From Acephala macrosclerotiorum (lineage: Eukaryota > Ascomycota > Leotiomycetes > Helotiales > Mollisiaceae), in the NCBI GenBank assembly GCA_014904845.1, contig MU119214.1, forward strand, positions 434,001 through 498,000: 64,000 nt of DNA, given 5' to 3'. The position numbers and the translations under genes are program-made. Below, one piece after another: positions 43,986-57,734 of the stretch. Each line of letters begins with the position of its first letter. Positions within the stretch are counted from its first letter, which is position 1. The notes under the pieces are model-generated. The model was not told the origin of the DNA. It saw only the letters and a list, made by a program, of their open reading frames with translations, and ran no database searches.

Positions 43986-45834
43986 TCACTGCTGCTCATT
44001 CTTCGTCACTGGTGTCAAGTACACATCTAAGGGCAGCTTCGACCATAAGAAGTACGCTTTTTGATCCAACCAATTGAAATCCGGATCCGCAAGTTCAATA
44101 TCAAAGTTAAAAATCATGCGCGCGAGAATGAGCCGCATTTCAGCATACGCTAGGCTGCCAAGTATGTCAGCGGGTTGTTTAGCAGAGCGAGGGCAGGTCG
44201 ACTTACTTGCGACCCAAACAGTTTCTTGGACCAATGTTAAAGGGCTGGACCATTTTGAGATTATCGCCAGCGAACTCCGGAGACCGGTCCTCGGAAACTC
44301 GCTCCGAAGGAGGTTCCGTGTCGCGTTTGAACTGCCTAGGGTCATGGAACATAGGGGCAGATCCGTCTCTCAAAAATCGCTCTGGACGATATTCCATCGG
44401 GCGTTCGAAGTGCTTGGGGTCATGGAACATAGGCCAATGCCACACAGCAACATCGGTTCCCTCTGGGACGAAATGGCCCGCAATGTTCACACCTCCTTTA
44501 GGAACCGTTCGGAGCGGGCCGATAGGAACAGGTGGATAATATCGCATTGCCTCATTCAGGCAGGCAAGCATATACGGTAAGTTCATGACTGAGGCCAAAG
44601 TGATCTCCTTATCTGAGGTGAACGAGGAACGTATTTCCTGTGTCAATTTGTTCAACGCCTCCGGGTGCTTTAATAAAATGAAAGTCATGGCGGCAAGGAG
44701 TGTAGCTGTTGTCTCCGAGCCGGCAACCAAGAGTGCACTTGCGTTACCCAGGAGCTGTTCGAACTGGAGATTCTAAACCATGGTTTTAGTCAGCACGACC
44801 AAGTAGAATGGTGTTAGTGTGACCTTACCCAGGCGTCCTTCTTTTGCAAAACGCAATCGACTAAATCTGGCCTCTGCGTTCCTAAATCTATGCGGCGGAG
44901 CAGCTTTTCCGTCGCCTGCTTAGTATCTAGAATGTAAAGATTTAGTGATTGAGATTAATTAGGCTAATTACTGAAGACTAGCGCCATAACAGTGGTGATA
45001 AGAGAGAGAGTGGACATACGATCCTTGCGGTTCTTGTTGAAGAAGCGTCTCACCAGCCAGTTAAAAGGATCCTCGAGCCCCAGGTACCTGAGGACCTGCA
45101 GCGGTATGAAATCCTCGGTCGTGCCATTGATGGCCACTACCCATGGATCGTACGCAGCACGCTCTAGGCAGCCGGACCCCTCCCCGAAAGTCAGATCACT
45201 GATGATATCGACTGTAATCCAATTATACCACGATGTCATGTTCATCCGTCGTCTCTTCTCGTCCGGATGATCCCCATCAACGCAGTACTTCCGCAGTTGG
45301 CGCACTAGCTGATCGGCATACCCCACAATGATGGGCTCCTGCTCGCGTAGTCTACGCTCGCTGAACCCATGGCTTAACACCCGCCTTAGCAAGGCATGGT
45401 TCTCGCGATTCTCGATGATGATATTGGGTAAGGCACCCTTCGTTCGGTAAAACCTCTCGGACTTGGGCAGCTCGTCCACGCCTGCATTCATGCCAACCCG
45501 ATGGCCATAAATATCAGTCCAGGCCTCGGCTGCAGTAAACGAGAGTTCGTCTGGGGCAATGCGCACTACCGGGCCGTACTTCGCGTGCAACGGGAGCAGG
45601 TGAAAAGTAAGTTTGCCCTTCGCCATGTAGTAGACATAGGGTAGGCAGGTTGCTTTCCAGAGCGGCGGACCCGGAAATTGGGCGAGCGGGTGGAAGAAGA
45701 CGTTGTGTACCATCCGAAAGGCGCAAAAAAGCAAGCCCTGCCACAGTGTGAGTATCCTAGGTGAAGTATGAAGCGAGCTATCATACCACAAGGGCTGCAA
45801 CGCCGATCACATCAAGGCAGTTGAGAAGCAGCAT
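43986..45834 (-). CDS. Cytochrome P450 with an internal duplication
   Basis: Exons 45834-45787, 45737-45020, 44926-44829, 44772-44207 and 44154-43986 join in frame to about 532 aa. An N-terminal membrane anchor is followed by the P450 marks: FHPLAQFPGPP, the I-helix AGSETT, the K-helix ExxR in NEAMRYYP, PERF, and the heme loop FNIGPRNCLG with its cysteine ligand. The sequence resembles fungal monooxygenases of the isotrichodermin-hydroxylase type, so a secondary-metabolite or detoxification role on the endoplasmic reticulum is likely, but the substrate is unknown. Between PERF and the heme loop a 25-residue segment is duplicated (PMFHDPKHFERP, then PMFHDPRQFKRD), so the protein is longer than usual there and its activity is uncertain. 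Confidence 0.85.
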
Positions 45835-46251
45835 TGTAGCGCTCGTTGCTAATTGTGGTTTGTCTGTCCTGTACGAAACGAATCGCTAGTAGAATAGTAG
45901 CTTGCGCTGAAGAGCGATGGTAAAGCGAAGGATCAAAGATTTCTCTCTTGACAGCGGCATTTGTTCAAGCAATACCCATCATCTTAGCTGACATGATCTT
46001 GCTTTCACCCACCCTTGACAAAGCGGGGTAAAGTTTCGCACTACAAAGTACGCATCGATCGTTGAAGTCTAAAGAGTCATTCTCCACTAATGCTATAGTG
46101 GCGTGATGTTGGGTGTATGTGATGCGGATTTCTTCCTATGAAGTGTTCATATGTGATGTTAAAGTTTCGCATGACATGTACTTCGTGCACTGCCAGGGGT
46201 CCAAAATCGGCCTTATGCGAGGTGGACAGGGAAGCCAGAATCGATTCCATA

Positions 46252-46460
46252 CGGAGGTACAGCGGTTAAGTATTGACACAATTCTAAAAGGACAAGGGTA
46301 ATTGATAAGGCTTCTAAGCTTGTTGGGGAAATAAACAAAACAATTTTACGTACATTCTAAAGACGAGCCTCGCGTAGCGGTTTTATATGCTGCCTTACTA
46401 GGACTAGAAGCAGTAAACACTAATTTAGAATTGTGTCAATACTTCACCGCTGTTCCTCCA
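46252..46460. mobile_element. MITE, 209 bp, inserted next to a relict MITE
   Basis: Terminal inverted repeats of about 37 bp (CGGAGGTACAGCGGTTAAGT... and its complement with GGAACAGCGG) bound the element, and both sides carry TA (46250-46251, 46461-46462). The interior is AT-rich and non-coding. The terminal motif CGGAGG-ACAGCGGT is shared with the 18.3-kb MITE but the interior is different. Confidence 0.85.
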
Positions 46461-46462
46461 TA

Positions 46463-46597
46463 GTGCTTCTCCCAGGGATCATTTTACTGTTTTAATAAAG
46501 TTTTTTTGTAAAGCATAGCAAAAGTTATACATATTAAAATTATATGTAGCGTTCAGACCCTTGTCTATTGTATGAATATTTGACCGCTGTACCTCCG
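46463..46597. mobile_element. Truncated MITE of the 18.3-kb family
   Basis: This segment is the reverse complement of the left half of the element at 18275-18522 (about 18275-18410) with roughly 85-90 per cent identity by eye. It ends in the same terminal repeat followed by TA (46598-46599). Its other half is missing and replaced by the 209-bp MITE, pointing to insertion followed by loss. Confidence 0.85.
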
Positions 46598-47331
46598 TAC
46601 ATCACGATATCTTGCTAACTCACCAGCGTGCTCAGGACTCAGGCTGCGGCTCAGGTTAGAGCAGCGACTGCTCATGTCTAAAGACGGAAGCGCACTTTAG
46701 TGGGCTTAATTGTCGTCTGAGATTATAAAGGAAAGCATTGTGCTTAAACACGGCGATATTCACTCACGATAACAAGATTACTCAGTACACGTTTCCCTCG
46801 CTTCGATGATTGTGAGTTGGAAGTCTCATTCCTGGTTCCGGGTTTTGAAATTGTACCCCTCATTCGCGTTGTTGGACATGCTGTCGATGCCCTCTATTGA
46901 AGGAGGTGAACTAAGAAGTTTTTCAAGTAGGGAAGTCTTCCAATTCAAGCCGCTTGGTCTTTTTCTCTCATTACTCTGTTCCCTCGTCACAATCTCCATC
47001 ATGGCGAGGAACCACGGTAATGCCGTCTTCTGGTACACCCGAAAGACGCACATTCTTGTGAGGCAGTCTTCCATCCTTGCGCCTTTCTCTAGTTCTACTT
47101 GTCTCCAAATCACCGAAAATACCAGATTCCAGAAGACCTTGAGCAGAGCCTAAGCAGAGTGGGAAAGCCAATCAGATAGAAAATAAAACTCCTTGCATTT
47201 ATGCTACCTCCCTACCCAGATGTATATGCCATTATCATTCATCATTCATTTCTCCATTTCCCCATTTTCCACCCACTACTCATATACTCTCTATCCCATT
47301 CCTCTTCGCCTTCTAGCGTCGAATCTCCCAC

Positions 47332-50300
47332 CTATTCCGTCGCTTTATACTTCTTATTAAACTCATTAACCGCCACCCCAATTTTCCTATACAAAAAATT
47401 CCTCGAACTCTCCTCCGCAACCGGAATAAATGGCCCATTCGTCCCACCCCTCAACGTCAAACTCAACCCCGTCCTCTCCTTACTAATCGTCTGGATATCC
47501 TTCAAGGGAACATCCCATTCAGAAGTCAATTTCTTGCTCTTGATAAGCATGATACGACTGTATGTCAACATGACCACCACATCTTCTCTTGGGAGTTCCA
47601 GATGCGCGATATATGATTCGTTGAAATATTTCCCGTTATCGAGTTGTTTGAGCCAGAATTGACCGAGTGCTTCTCGTTGGGAGTAGGGACGCACGATACC
47701 ATCTGTGCCGATGAAGCGAGTGAGACGGACGCGGTCGAGTCCGTCACCGTCGAAGACGGTGGTTGTGTTGCGGATACCCTCGCTGACGTTGGAGGCGAGA
47801 TCGAAGACTCCGATTGCGGGTTTGGTGACGAATCCTAATGCACCTTTGCCGACTCCTTTGAAGAAGCCCAATGCGCCTTCTTGCTCAGCTCCTTCGATTG
47901 GCTTTCGTGCAAGCCCGCCGATACCGCTGGCGACACTGCTCACGAGGGAGTTGGTGCCTGCTGTGACACCGTAGAGGGCGTGCTTTGGACGGTTGCGAGA
48001 GCGGGTCATGCGACGGCGATCCTGGAATTGCTTGTCCATAGTAGCTTCTGCAAGACCTTTGGCTATACTGCCGGTGAACTTGGAGAAACTGTCTGAGACA
48101 CCGAAGACGGACTTCTTGACGAAGCTGGTGGCTCCTTTTGCGATGCCAATACCGAGTTGCTCTGGTCTGTCGGCCATGATAAATCCTTGATATGGCTCAT
48201 AGAACAAGTCTGCCACTCCGGAGCTCATATTGTTGAACAGACCAACGGGATTGCCGAGGAAATCTGCGGAACCGAGAACCTTGTGGACTTGGTACAATGC
48301 CTCTTGAGAGTAGTGATTCGTGATGTTCTGGATCAGGATGCCTGCAGAGACCCGAGCATTCTCTAGCATGAGCGCATTAAGTCGAACGGGAGCATCATTG
48401 ATGTTTCCAATGGCCATGGTGAGAACATTCATGAAGAACATCAACGGATTTCTTGATGATGTCTTATCCTCCACATTGACTCGGTCTGTCCGCACGAAGG
48501 ACAAATCGAGCTGCATTGGCTGAATATTGAGCAGCTCGAAGTAGATGTCTTGGCCAGACTGGTCTTGAGAGGGCTCGGGTATGTCCAAATTCTCGTCGCA
48601 GAGAACTCCTTCATGGATCTCAGCCCAGGATGCTCCTGGGACCTTGGAAAAGTCTAGCAGGGCGAAAACAAAATCTTCATCAATCTCCAGTGTCATCTGC
48701 TGTAACAACAAAGTCGCATATTTGATATAGAGCACACCGTAGGAATCGTCCTTGACCCGAGTGACCATAACATGGACGCATGGGTGAGCCTCGGTCTCTT
48801 TGTTGTTCTTGGGCACAACGCTCGGATACAGGATCATGGGGAAGATTCCACCGTAAAGCTGATTGTCAATCTGAACCCATTTGATGCCGGCGATAAAAGT
48901 CTGGAACAGCGGTGACTCAGAGTATTTAAATGAGATATCTCGGAAGGTCACATAAGCAAGCTCTTTCAGATGAGCATTGACCAATGATATGCCAATGCCA
49001 GCAAGCTTAAGCTGTGCTCTGAAAGTCACACTAGTGTCCTGGGACTTGACCTCAAATCCTCCGCTGAGACTCGTCGTCGAGTCTGTCCGAGTCTTCTGCT
49101 TGTACAAACTCTTCGAAGCCTTATAGTTCGAAAGAATCAATGTCTGTGTTGGACCGTCTGCTGCCACGTTGAGATCGATGATTTTCGGCTCTCTTGTGCC
49201 AGCTGCATCACGAGGAGGTGGGACTTTCATGGGAATTAAATTGCCAATCTCGGCAAGCTTGACATGCCTCTCTTTGCCGTTTGCATTAATGACCAGCTCC
49301 TTGTGTTTTGCCGCTGGATAATCCCAAGCATATGGCATGATGCTCCTTGGCGGCAGACGATATCGTATTGGCCGCCAGCCAGATCTATCTTCTGCATCTT
49401 CATCATCCAGGTTTGGGTTTGCCTGGAAGAACATGAATTCAGTGTCGCTCTCGTTCCGCATCGAGAATGGCCAGTTCTTGGTCTCTGGAATGAGGTGTAG
49501 GAAGATGGTAGCGTTTTCCATCAGGACTTCAACACGGATGAGCTTCTGTCTTTGGCCAGCCTTTGCGATCTTGATATGCGCGACGCCTAGATCCGAGATA
49601 TTGAATGGAGATGACCATTGATTGTTGAGACCTGGGAAGCACAACGAGAGTTGCTTGACTGCACTCTTTTGAAGGAAGTGCAGAGGCTGCAGAGCCCCAG
49701 GCTTCAGGGTCATAAGATCGGAAGATCCAGGCTCCCGAACGTTGATTTCGTCTTTCAATTGGTTCTTCAGCACGAATCTAGGAGCGAGTGTGACGACCTT
49801 TGTCATCTTATACTTCCCGTCACCGGCTGCCACTGTGATACCAATATGGATTTCGGTGTTCTTAGTCGAGGACGGTAGGACGACATCTGTTGTGCTTCCG
49901 ATGGCATCGAAACTTTGTGGTCGACTCCAGGCGGATTCTCCCACCTTGAGCAGGGCACGGTTCCGTTGATCGTCAGCTCCGAACGCAAACATGTATGGAA
50001 GGGCTTTCCGTCTCTCCGAATCAGCCGAGTTTGTATGGAAGCCTTGGCCAGCAGCTGTCTTTGCTTGCTGGAGAAGCGATTTTGCTTTAATGTTGATACC
50101 AAGACCAGTCTTGTTCAGAATGACGTATGGACTGTACACAGTTACTCTGAAAGCACCGCCACTGTCTGGGATCTTGTAGTAGTGAAGTCGAAGATTCAGT
50201 GCCAATCCATCGGCATCCTTGCACACCAATGTTGATTCCTTCCGAAAGTCTTCCTGGTTGTTTGAATTGATGATGGCAAATTCGCTTGCCTTGAATACGG

Positions 50301-53300
50301 TGTCTTGCATGTCAATACTCAGAAGGAGGAGATGCGATAGCTCAACAACGTGGACTGGGCTGAGACCACCTCTTCGGAGAAAGTTGGTCCAGTCTTTCTT
50401 AGTGTTCTTGTCGTAGATGCGATACTTGAAGTCGTAGGGGAGAAGATTTTCCAGTTCCACAGGAGCAGAAAGCCTGATTCTCATGTAGGGATAAATGCTA
50501 CAATATTGTCAGTGACAGTTGAGACATTCATGATTATAGGACTTACTTTGTGAGAGGACTGCTCCTATCGAAGGTAGCATGCATCTGGAAATAGAAAGGC
50601 GGAGTACTCTTGTCCGTCTCCCCCTTGCATGTCATGGTTCTAGTAGGTCGCTGAAGCAAATCTTTCCACCATAGCGACTCTGTGGACCATGCGTAGCCGA
50701 ATCCTTGGTCGGGCCTTACCAAAAGCGATTTCAAGAATGCAGCACCGACTGGTGCGGGTCTACTTTCTCCGGGAGCGATCCTCTCAATCTTCAGAAGGTG
50801 GCCTTCTTGTGCATCGAAGACACCAAGCTCAATAGGAATCTGAGTCTTGTTCTCGACAAGTAAAGGCGAGCGAAGTGTGATACACTTTACATTGTCAGTT
50901 CCAAGTGTGACCTCCACAAGCAGACGATGGAGAATTTGGTCTTTTCGAGGCCGAAGACTGTACAAAGTCTCTCCTTCGCGATTGACACCAATCTTGTTGA
51001 CGCTGTCAAACCCACTTCCTTCGAGTCTGACACCAATGACACCGGTGTTGCTTTCTGGTGATAGATTCTCGCGCATTTTCTCCCAGTCTTCGAAACGCCA
51101 AGGGCCTTCTTCGCCATCTTCTAGCCTAACCGCCAGATCATTCGCCTCTCCAGGTACATCAGCCCAGACATTGACATCAAAACCGGTGTAATTTCGTATG
51201 CGATAAGGCGCCTCTGCTCCACGAGGTTTCGAGAGAACATCTTCCTCTTGGGTAAAGAATTGGAATGACTTGGATGCAAGTGCAATTGTAGCGGAAGTCA
51301 CTGTCAACTCAAGCATCTTCGGTGAAGTGAGATCCACTGACATGCGATCGGGATTTTGATCCTTGGCAATCTGCAGCCCTAGTGTCCATGGTTCAATCAA
51401 GGGCTCCCAAGAAGATTTGGCAAAGTTGTAGATGTTGATATACATGTCGATGTTCGTGTCTGCTCGCATGCTACTGGACCAATCGTTTGCGTTGGCCGTG
51501 AAGTTCTTCACGCTGAGATCCAGAATTGGAAGTTCGTGGAGGTCGCCAATGAGAATTACTCTCATGCCTTCCAACGTAGCAGTCATTTCTTCATGCTTCT
51601 GAACAATTTCCTTTGCTTGGGACTGGCTTCCAAGACGAGATGGTGCCACTGATCCCATCTTGCTCTTCTTTGCTACCGTCGAAGTTGCTTTGCCACTAGT
51701 CGATCGTCGCTTTAGACTGTTGTTGCTCTTGCTCTTGAGCTGCTTGGCCTTGACGTCTGAAGCTAGGGCTTTGTCGTCGTCTTTATCATCGCCGTCTTTT
51801 GATAGTTCAGATGCTCGACCAACAATTTGCAGAGCGAGGAGGATATCACGAAGAGACAATCGGAGCACCAGAGGTTCCACGTCAATATGCAAGCTCGTAA
51901 GATCTGCTTTAGAGCTATCCATCGACATCTGAAGAGAAAAGTCGTCCAGAATCCGCAGTCGAGTATCCTCGAATTTATCCATGCGACATAAGAACATACC
52001 CATCTGCGAGACTTGTAGGGTAAGTGCATGTTGCTGTGCAAGGAGAACTTGTTTGGTGCCAAGCACGATAGCTTCAGAGCTTGAACTGAGTGGATTAGCA
52101 ATTAGAATGACTTGTGCATCCACAACGTTAAATCTGAAGGCAATGTTCATTGGCGAGTCGCCTGACTGGGAGGAGGTCTGACTAGAAGTAGTTGCTTCAG
52201 ACTTTGTGCGAGTATTTATTGGCCTCGACTTCTGGCTCAAGGGTATCAAATCTGTATCAGAGTCATCTTGCGAATCGGCCACACTTTCAAAGTCCTCCGG
52301 CACCAAAGGTTCATCGACGGCAAGGCCACCTGCGACGAAAGATTGAAGGGCAAAGATGTAATCGAGAGCAAAGATGACACGGGGGCTATCAACAGCGACG
52401 ATAGCAATCAAGTTACGTTCCTTGCCCCCGGAAATTGTGACACTAGCCATGAACTGCTGTACGTCCTTGTTGGAGGATGTCATGATCTTGCGGAATTTGT
52501 TCGTCGTTCGAGACCGGCTATCCTGGATCGTGAAGGAATCGATCAGGAACTCTGACTCTAGAGAGCCGTCGGTCATCATTCGTAGCTTGACTTTGGTATC
52601 GTCCAAGGAGAACTTGGACAAGCTAGCTGCCTCGAGGTCACCCACTGGCTCATCCTCCTTGGCTAGGATCAATTCCAAGCCGATTGTATGGACATGGAAC
52701 GCAAGATCAAGCTTAGTCCAGGTCTTTGAATCGACCCCAAGCTCTGGCCCCAGGTCAACGAGTGCGGGGTTATCATCAGAGCTGTCTGATTTTTGCTGAA
52801 TCGTCTTTGCCTTCTTAGCTGTCTGTTTAGGCACGTCCTCGGTGGCCTGTTCATCTTCGTCGGGATCGACAGCGAAGGCCGCCGGGACAGATCGTGCAAG
52901 CTCGAGAAGAAACTTCAGTTGAGTTTGGCTTATTCGAAGATTGAAGTCAGTCATATGACCCTCGATTTCCGTATCCGGTCTCTTGATGCCAGGAGAGTGC
53001 TCAGCATAGGTGATTTGAAACCCCAGGTCTACTTTGTCGATGAGTTCAAGCTCTTCGCTTTTGTCGTTGTTGAAATAGAAATCGGACGTGAGACGGATGT
53101 TCCTGATCCCTGCTGACAGCTTCATTGCAATGGGTGCATGCTTGGAGTCATCCATAGGAACGAACCTATTCTCGGCATATATTTCTCCGAGATACGCCGT
53201 GATGAGGTCTCTGTGGGGGCGATCGGGCTTGATAGCACGGGGGAAGACCACGATTGGTGTCTTCACATTGATATCAAACTTGAAGCGGCTTGTGCTTTGT

Positions 53301-56300
53301 TGAATCTGAGATGCTTGGTTTGCTGCAGCTTGTCTAGCAGCATTGAAAAGAGCCTGCATCTTGCCAAATTTGACCAGGAAATCGATAATCTTGCGGAAAG
53401 GTTCTTCCAAGAAATTCGATTTGATTGATCCGGCTCGCAAAAAGATTGACGAGTCGTAGCCAGGATACGTTTCTTTATTTTCGGCGTCGAATGTTTCGTA
53501 TCGGAAATCTGCTAAGTCGTCACCTTGGATGGTGATCAACTTTCGGAGACTGGAATCGGGAGATGCGCCTTGGTTGATATCATCAAGCAGAGATAAATCA
53601 CCAAGTTTCGCTCGAATTCGTAAGGTCTTGCCCAAAACAAAGATTCCAACGTCTGCAGCATTCAGGGAGAGAGTTGCAAGGCGGATACCATCATTGTTGA
53701 GGATCAGTCGAATACTCTTCAGATCAACCTTGATTCGGACAGACCCACTATCGGTCGATTTAGGTGCATCGGCAGGAACAAGCTCCTTGTTGTCGCTATC
53801 CATGATCTCGTCTGGTGAAGCAGGTGCAGGTGGTGCATCAGTGTTCGTGAATGTGATCAAGACGAAATCAAGTAACGTGAGGAGGGTCTTGCGAGTGACC
53901 ACGACATTGATCGTTGAGATGGCAACATTGATGTTCGTCTCTACTCCTTCATACTTGGGCATGAATTCTGGCGATTCTTTCTTGACTCGAACGATTCTCA
54001 CATGTATGAGGTCTTTGGTATCTTGCGAGTCCGGATCTCCTGAGGACACGATAGACTTGAATTCCGCAGAAGGATGTTCTTCAACATAGTCATCCGCTGT
54101 CAGCGATTCGAGGGAAGTTTCGATGATTATGTCATATGGCCGGACACACAAATTGAGTGAAAAGTTCTCTGCGACCAATTCCACGAGAAGCTGATCCGGC
54201 TTTCTACCTTCAGGGTCGCTTCTGTAAAGAGACCCTTGGAGACGATCCACTTCGAATTTCAGTTCGAAATTACGTTGCTGAAGCTTGAGGCTTTCCGACT
54301 CATTACCATTGGAGGCGTCCTGGAACTCCGTCTCATCATCTTCGGACTCGTCTTGAAGAATAATGGCTTCTTGTGTGGAGAATTGGAAAGAGGCGGATTG
54401 TCTATGGTCTTTCGATCTGCTCGGCTTCTTCGAAATAGCCTTTTCCTTATGTTCCAGCAAATCTTCCACCGCCTTAGGAGCTTTACCCTGCGGTTTCTCG
54501 TTCTCTTCGTCTTCTTCGTCGAAATTTGGAATGGCGACCTCGATGATGCGCATCAAGCTCTTGTATTTCTTATCCGAAGCTGAGACATGCAGCAGTGGAA
54601 GGTGACCTGATATCCGGACTTTGGCGAGATTTGGTGCTTTGGGGATGATTGACAGCTCCACCATGAAATCGACATTAATCTGCTCAACAATGTGCATGGA
54701 CGTGGAATCGTCTCGATCCTCAAGTTGAGCTTTCGTTTGTTCGATCGAAGGCCCTATCAGAACCTGTGTGGACGAAAGTTTGACTTGGAACTTGTCGTAC
54801 ATCAAGGACTCGAGACGTTTGTAATCCTCGTCTGTGTATGTCTGTTTCTGTTTGGCTTGCACTTTTTCCATAGTGTCGCGATCAACGAGCTGGCTATTGA
54901 CGCTGATGTGACCAGCATCTACAATCAAACAAGTGCTGTTCTTTTTGGTGATACTTTCGGGTATTATGAGCAGAGGCGCTTGGAGATCCAGCTTGGCATT
55001 TATGGACTTGTGCTCTTCCAGAGCAAACTCAAGCCCAGCTCTGGTCTGTTGTCGCAAGCTTTCCACTGTGGCACCTGCACTCTCCATAAGAGCTCCTATG
55101 GACTCCATGTGCCGTTCCGGCGGCTTGAAGAATTGTATGATACCAATCAAGAAATGAGGATTCCAGATAATCTCTAAAGGCTTCAGCTTGCCCGTCAGAG
55201 CTAAGTCGCCTTGGCCATCAAGAGGATTCTTTTCGAATTCGAAATCAAACAACGGATCTACCAATTCTGCCGGCTCATTCTCATCATCAAGTGTTATTTT
55301 GGGAATTGGTGTATCAGGAGCGTCCTTAACACGGACAATCTGAGGGAAAAGGCTGTCTGGGGTTGTCCCATCGTTGACTCTCAACCCAGCTAGGCTGACA
55401 TTTGCCAAGAACGAATCTGGTCTCTGGAGAAACTTTGCTCTGAAACCATCGAAATAAAGACTTAGAATCTCAGCCACATCTCCATGGGGATTCTGCTTAA
55501 GGGTGAAGCTGCCAGTGTTGAGAGATGCGTTGAGCTGCATCTTGACCGTCTCTTTTGGTAAATCGACGCTCTCGGCGAGGGCAGTCTTCTCATCCCAGTC
55601 AATAGCGTCATACAGCTCTTTGCGCTGCTCTTCAGTCATGGTAGTCTCTGAGTCTTCCTCCTCCTCTTGGGTAACTTTTGAGCCCCACGCCCAGGCAACC
55701 CAGCCTTGATTTTTCTTAGCCGTGTCGGTCTTCTTGACTCCAACATTCTCTTTTCTCAGCTGGTTTCGAGCCAGAGACCTCCAGAAACGCATATCTTCAT
55801 AACTTGACTTCCACTCAAGCTTGTTGAGTTCCATGACCTCGTCTGGGGTCAATTGCTCAGATTGTTTCTTCTTCTTTTTGAACAGCTCAATGTATCGTAT
55901 CCTGTCGTCCCTCCTCTCTTTGAAGAACTCCCAGGACCATCGTCGATTGCGATCGTGGATCTTGCTCAAAATGGCGTTTCCAGCAAACTGAAGCCATGCT
56001 CGGGGGTCTTCCTTTGGCCTCACACCTTTGGGCTGAAGCTTCTTGTACTCTTGGTGACGGATGAAGTAATGGAACAGATCAACCATCATCAGAGCGTCAC
56101 GGTACTGATCGTCGTCCAAGACAAGACCGATTTCGTCGAAAATCAATCCTGCCTTGACGTGAGGCACAGTGGATTTTCCTGATTTGTCCATCTCTATTTT
56201 GGCTTGTCCGCTGACTGGCTTCAAGATGTATTGGTGTGCACCTCCTTCTGGACTCTCTCCACGAACGATCATCTCCCTGAATTTTTCAAGCATTTCGTCG

Positions 56301-57016
56301 TGTGGTACCACCACAGCATCCGGTACTTCGGCTTCCCTGCCAGTTCCAAGTAGCCTCGAGTCTGTATTCCAATATACTGCCAGCGCGCCTAGAGTGGCCA
56401 GTTTATGTGTGGTCCCTGTTGAGTTTTGTATGTATGTGGGCTTCCAATTTCCATCTGTACTGATGGCACTGAATTCTTTGAGGGTCAAGCCAAGGGAAAA
56501 AGGATGGCCGGGGGCAGATATTGAATCCTCGTATCGTATATGAATGTTCTTGACCGTGATCTGAAGATTGTCCACAATTTTGGTGACCAGACTGTCCGTG
56601 AAGCTCTGGCTCTTTTGTTGCTCCTCTTGGCTGAGGCCTTCAGAGTTCCGCTCCTTCAGCATTTCGGCACTGTCTAGCTTCTCAATTTTGATAGCCTGCC
56701 TCCTACGCTCCTCTTCTTCCTCGTCCCACTCTGCATCCTCCTTTGGGGCTGCCAGTACGAACATATCCTCGATATAGACTTGTACTGGTTGTCCCCGCAG
56801 ATTCGACCATGGTATCTTCAATGTGAGTTGTCCTAGATGTCCCTCGACCACATTTATAGGTAATTTCAGTTGGTCCAACGCCTCTCGCCGTAATTCCAGA
56901 TCCCGCAGCTTGACATCGCCAGACCATATGCCCACATTCAATTGCTTAGGGTCGAAATTGCGAATGTACATGCCCAAAAAGCGGTTGAGCAGCGAGGCGA
57001 CGAGTCCTTCCAACAT
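47332..57016 (-). CDS. VPS13: VPS13 family bridge-like lipid transfer protein
   Basis: Two exons (57016-50547 and 50497-47332) separated by a 49-nt intron give about 3,211 aa, close to the yeast protein. The N terminus is the chorein domain (MLEGLVASLLNRFLGMYIRN, then LKIPWSNLRGQPVQVYIEDM). The long middle would form the hydrophobic groove of repeated beta modules. The VAB/SHR-BD region lies around residues 1900-2400 (PYRIRNYTGFDVNVW, NKTQIPIELGVFD). The C terminus has the ATG2-C/DH-like helices (GLARKPIEGAEQEGALGFFKGVGKG) and a PH-like end. VPS13 moves phospholipids between organelles at membrane contact sites (ER, mitochondria, endosomes, prospore membrane). A run of five Lys near residue 380 is the only low-complexity oddity. 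It is divergent from the DUF3429 gene. Confidence 0.97.
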
Positions 57017-57734
57017 CTTAAGTGTTGGTTGCCGTTACCCAGGCAGGGTCGCACTCGTTCAGGATATCGAAAGCAGCGTCGTCATCCACATCTGCTACCA
57101 AACTGGTCTATCGAGGAAGATGTATGTAGATAGCAATCAGGTCATCGCCGTCATGGGTTCGTCTCGTGGTATCGTACACAGAATGTCGTGTCGTGATGTT
57201 GTGATGGGGAAAAAACAGGAGGGGCGTAGTAAATCGTCGTATGCTCCCCGCCAACAGCTTTATCAACAAGCTTCTCTTCGGTGGAATTAAGGTTCGTCGT
57301 AATGTCTCAATATGGGAGCTCTCACACGCGAAATGTGCACGAATATCGAGCTAATGATCTCCAGATGCGAAAAGAAGAAGGGTGGGACAATTGTTACTGC
57401 CTACAAGAAATCCTGCGATCTTGGTTCCGCGTCAACGCTTGCCATGCTGGTCGCTCCTGCGCCTCGCTTAATTGGGCAACGACGTCACACTTATTTGGCT
57501 GGCTTGCTACTTTGGGGAAGAACTGAATTCGTCAAGTAGGATCAGAGGAAGCTCCAGGTTTTATCCAACTTTCTCCTCTTATTGTTGTGTATATCTCGTT
57601 GACAACTCTCAAAACTCTGCCTTCATTTTTCAATAAAGTCTGCAGCCTTTGGCCATCAATTGACTTCCTTATCGAGTTCACAATCAGTCGAATTGCGGGG
57701 CAGCCGCCGAAAGGGCTATCCCAGTTACCAAACA
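57017..57734. other. Divergent promoter region
   Basis: These 718 bp separate the VPS13 start (minus) from the DUF3429 start (plus). Frames such as 57281-57539 have no recognisable domain. Presumably a two-way promoter. Confidence 0.55.

Larger units (their letters stand above)
45835..47331. other. Intergenic with nested MITEs
   Basis: About 1.5 kb without a supported gene. Two MITE segments at 46252-46597 are listed separately. An open frame at 46806-47153 (plus) has no domain and overlaps minus-strand frames. The right end is the 3' flank of VPS13. Confidence 0.55.

Noticed and set aside
46806..47153. Plus-strand protein of 115 aa downstream of the MITEs
   Set aside because: No domain, signal or splice context; it overlaps equally long minus-strand frames and lies in repeat-flanked DNA.
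53529..54089. Long plus-strand frames opposite VPS13 (also 52374-52799 and 54692-55177)
   Set aside because: They lie antisense to a continuous 6.5-kb coding exon and have no domain of their own.
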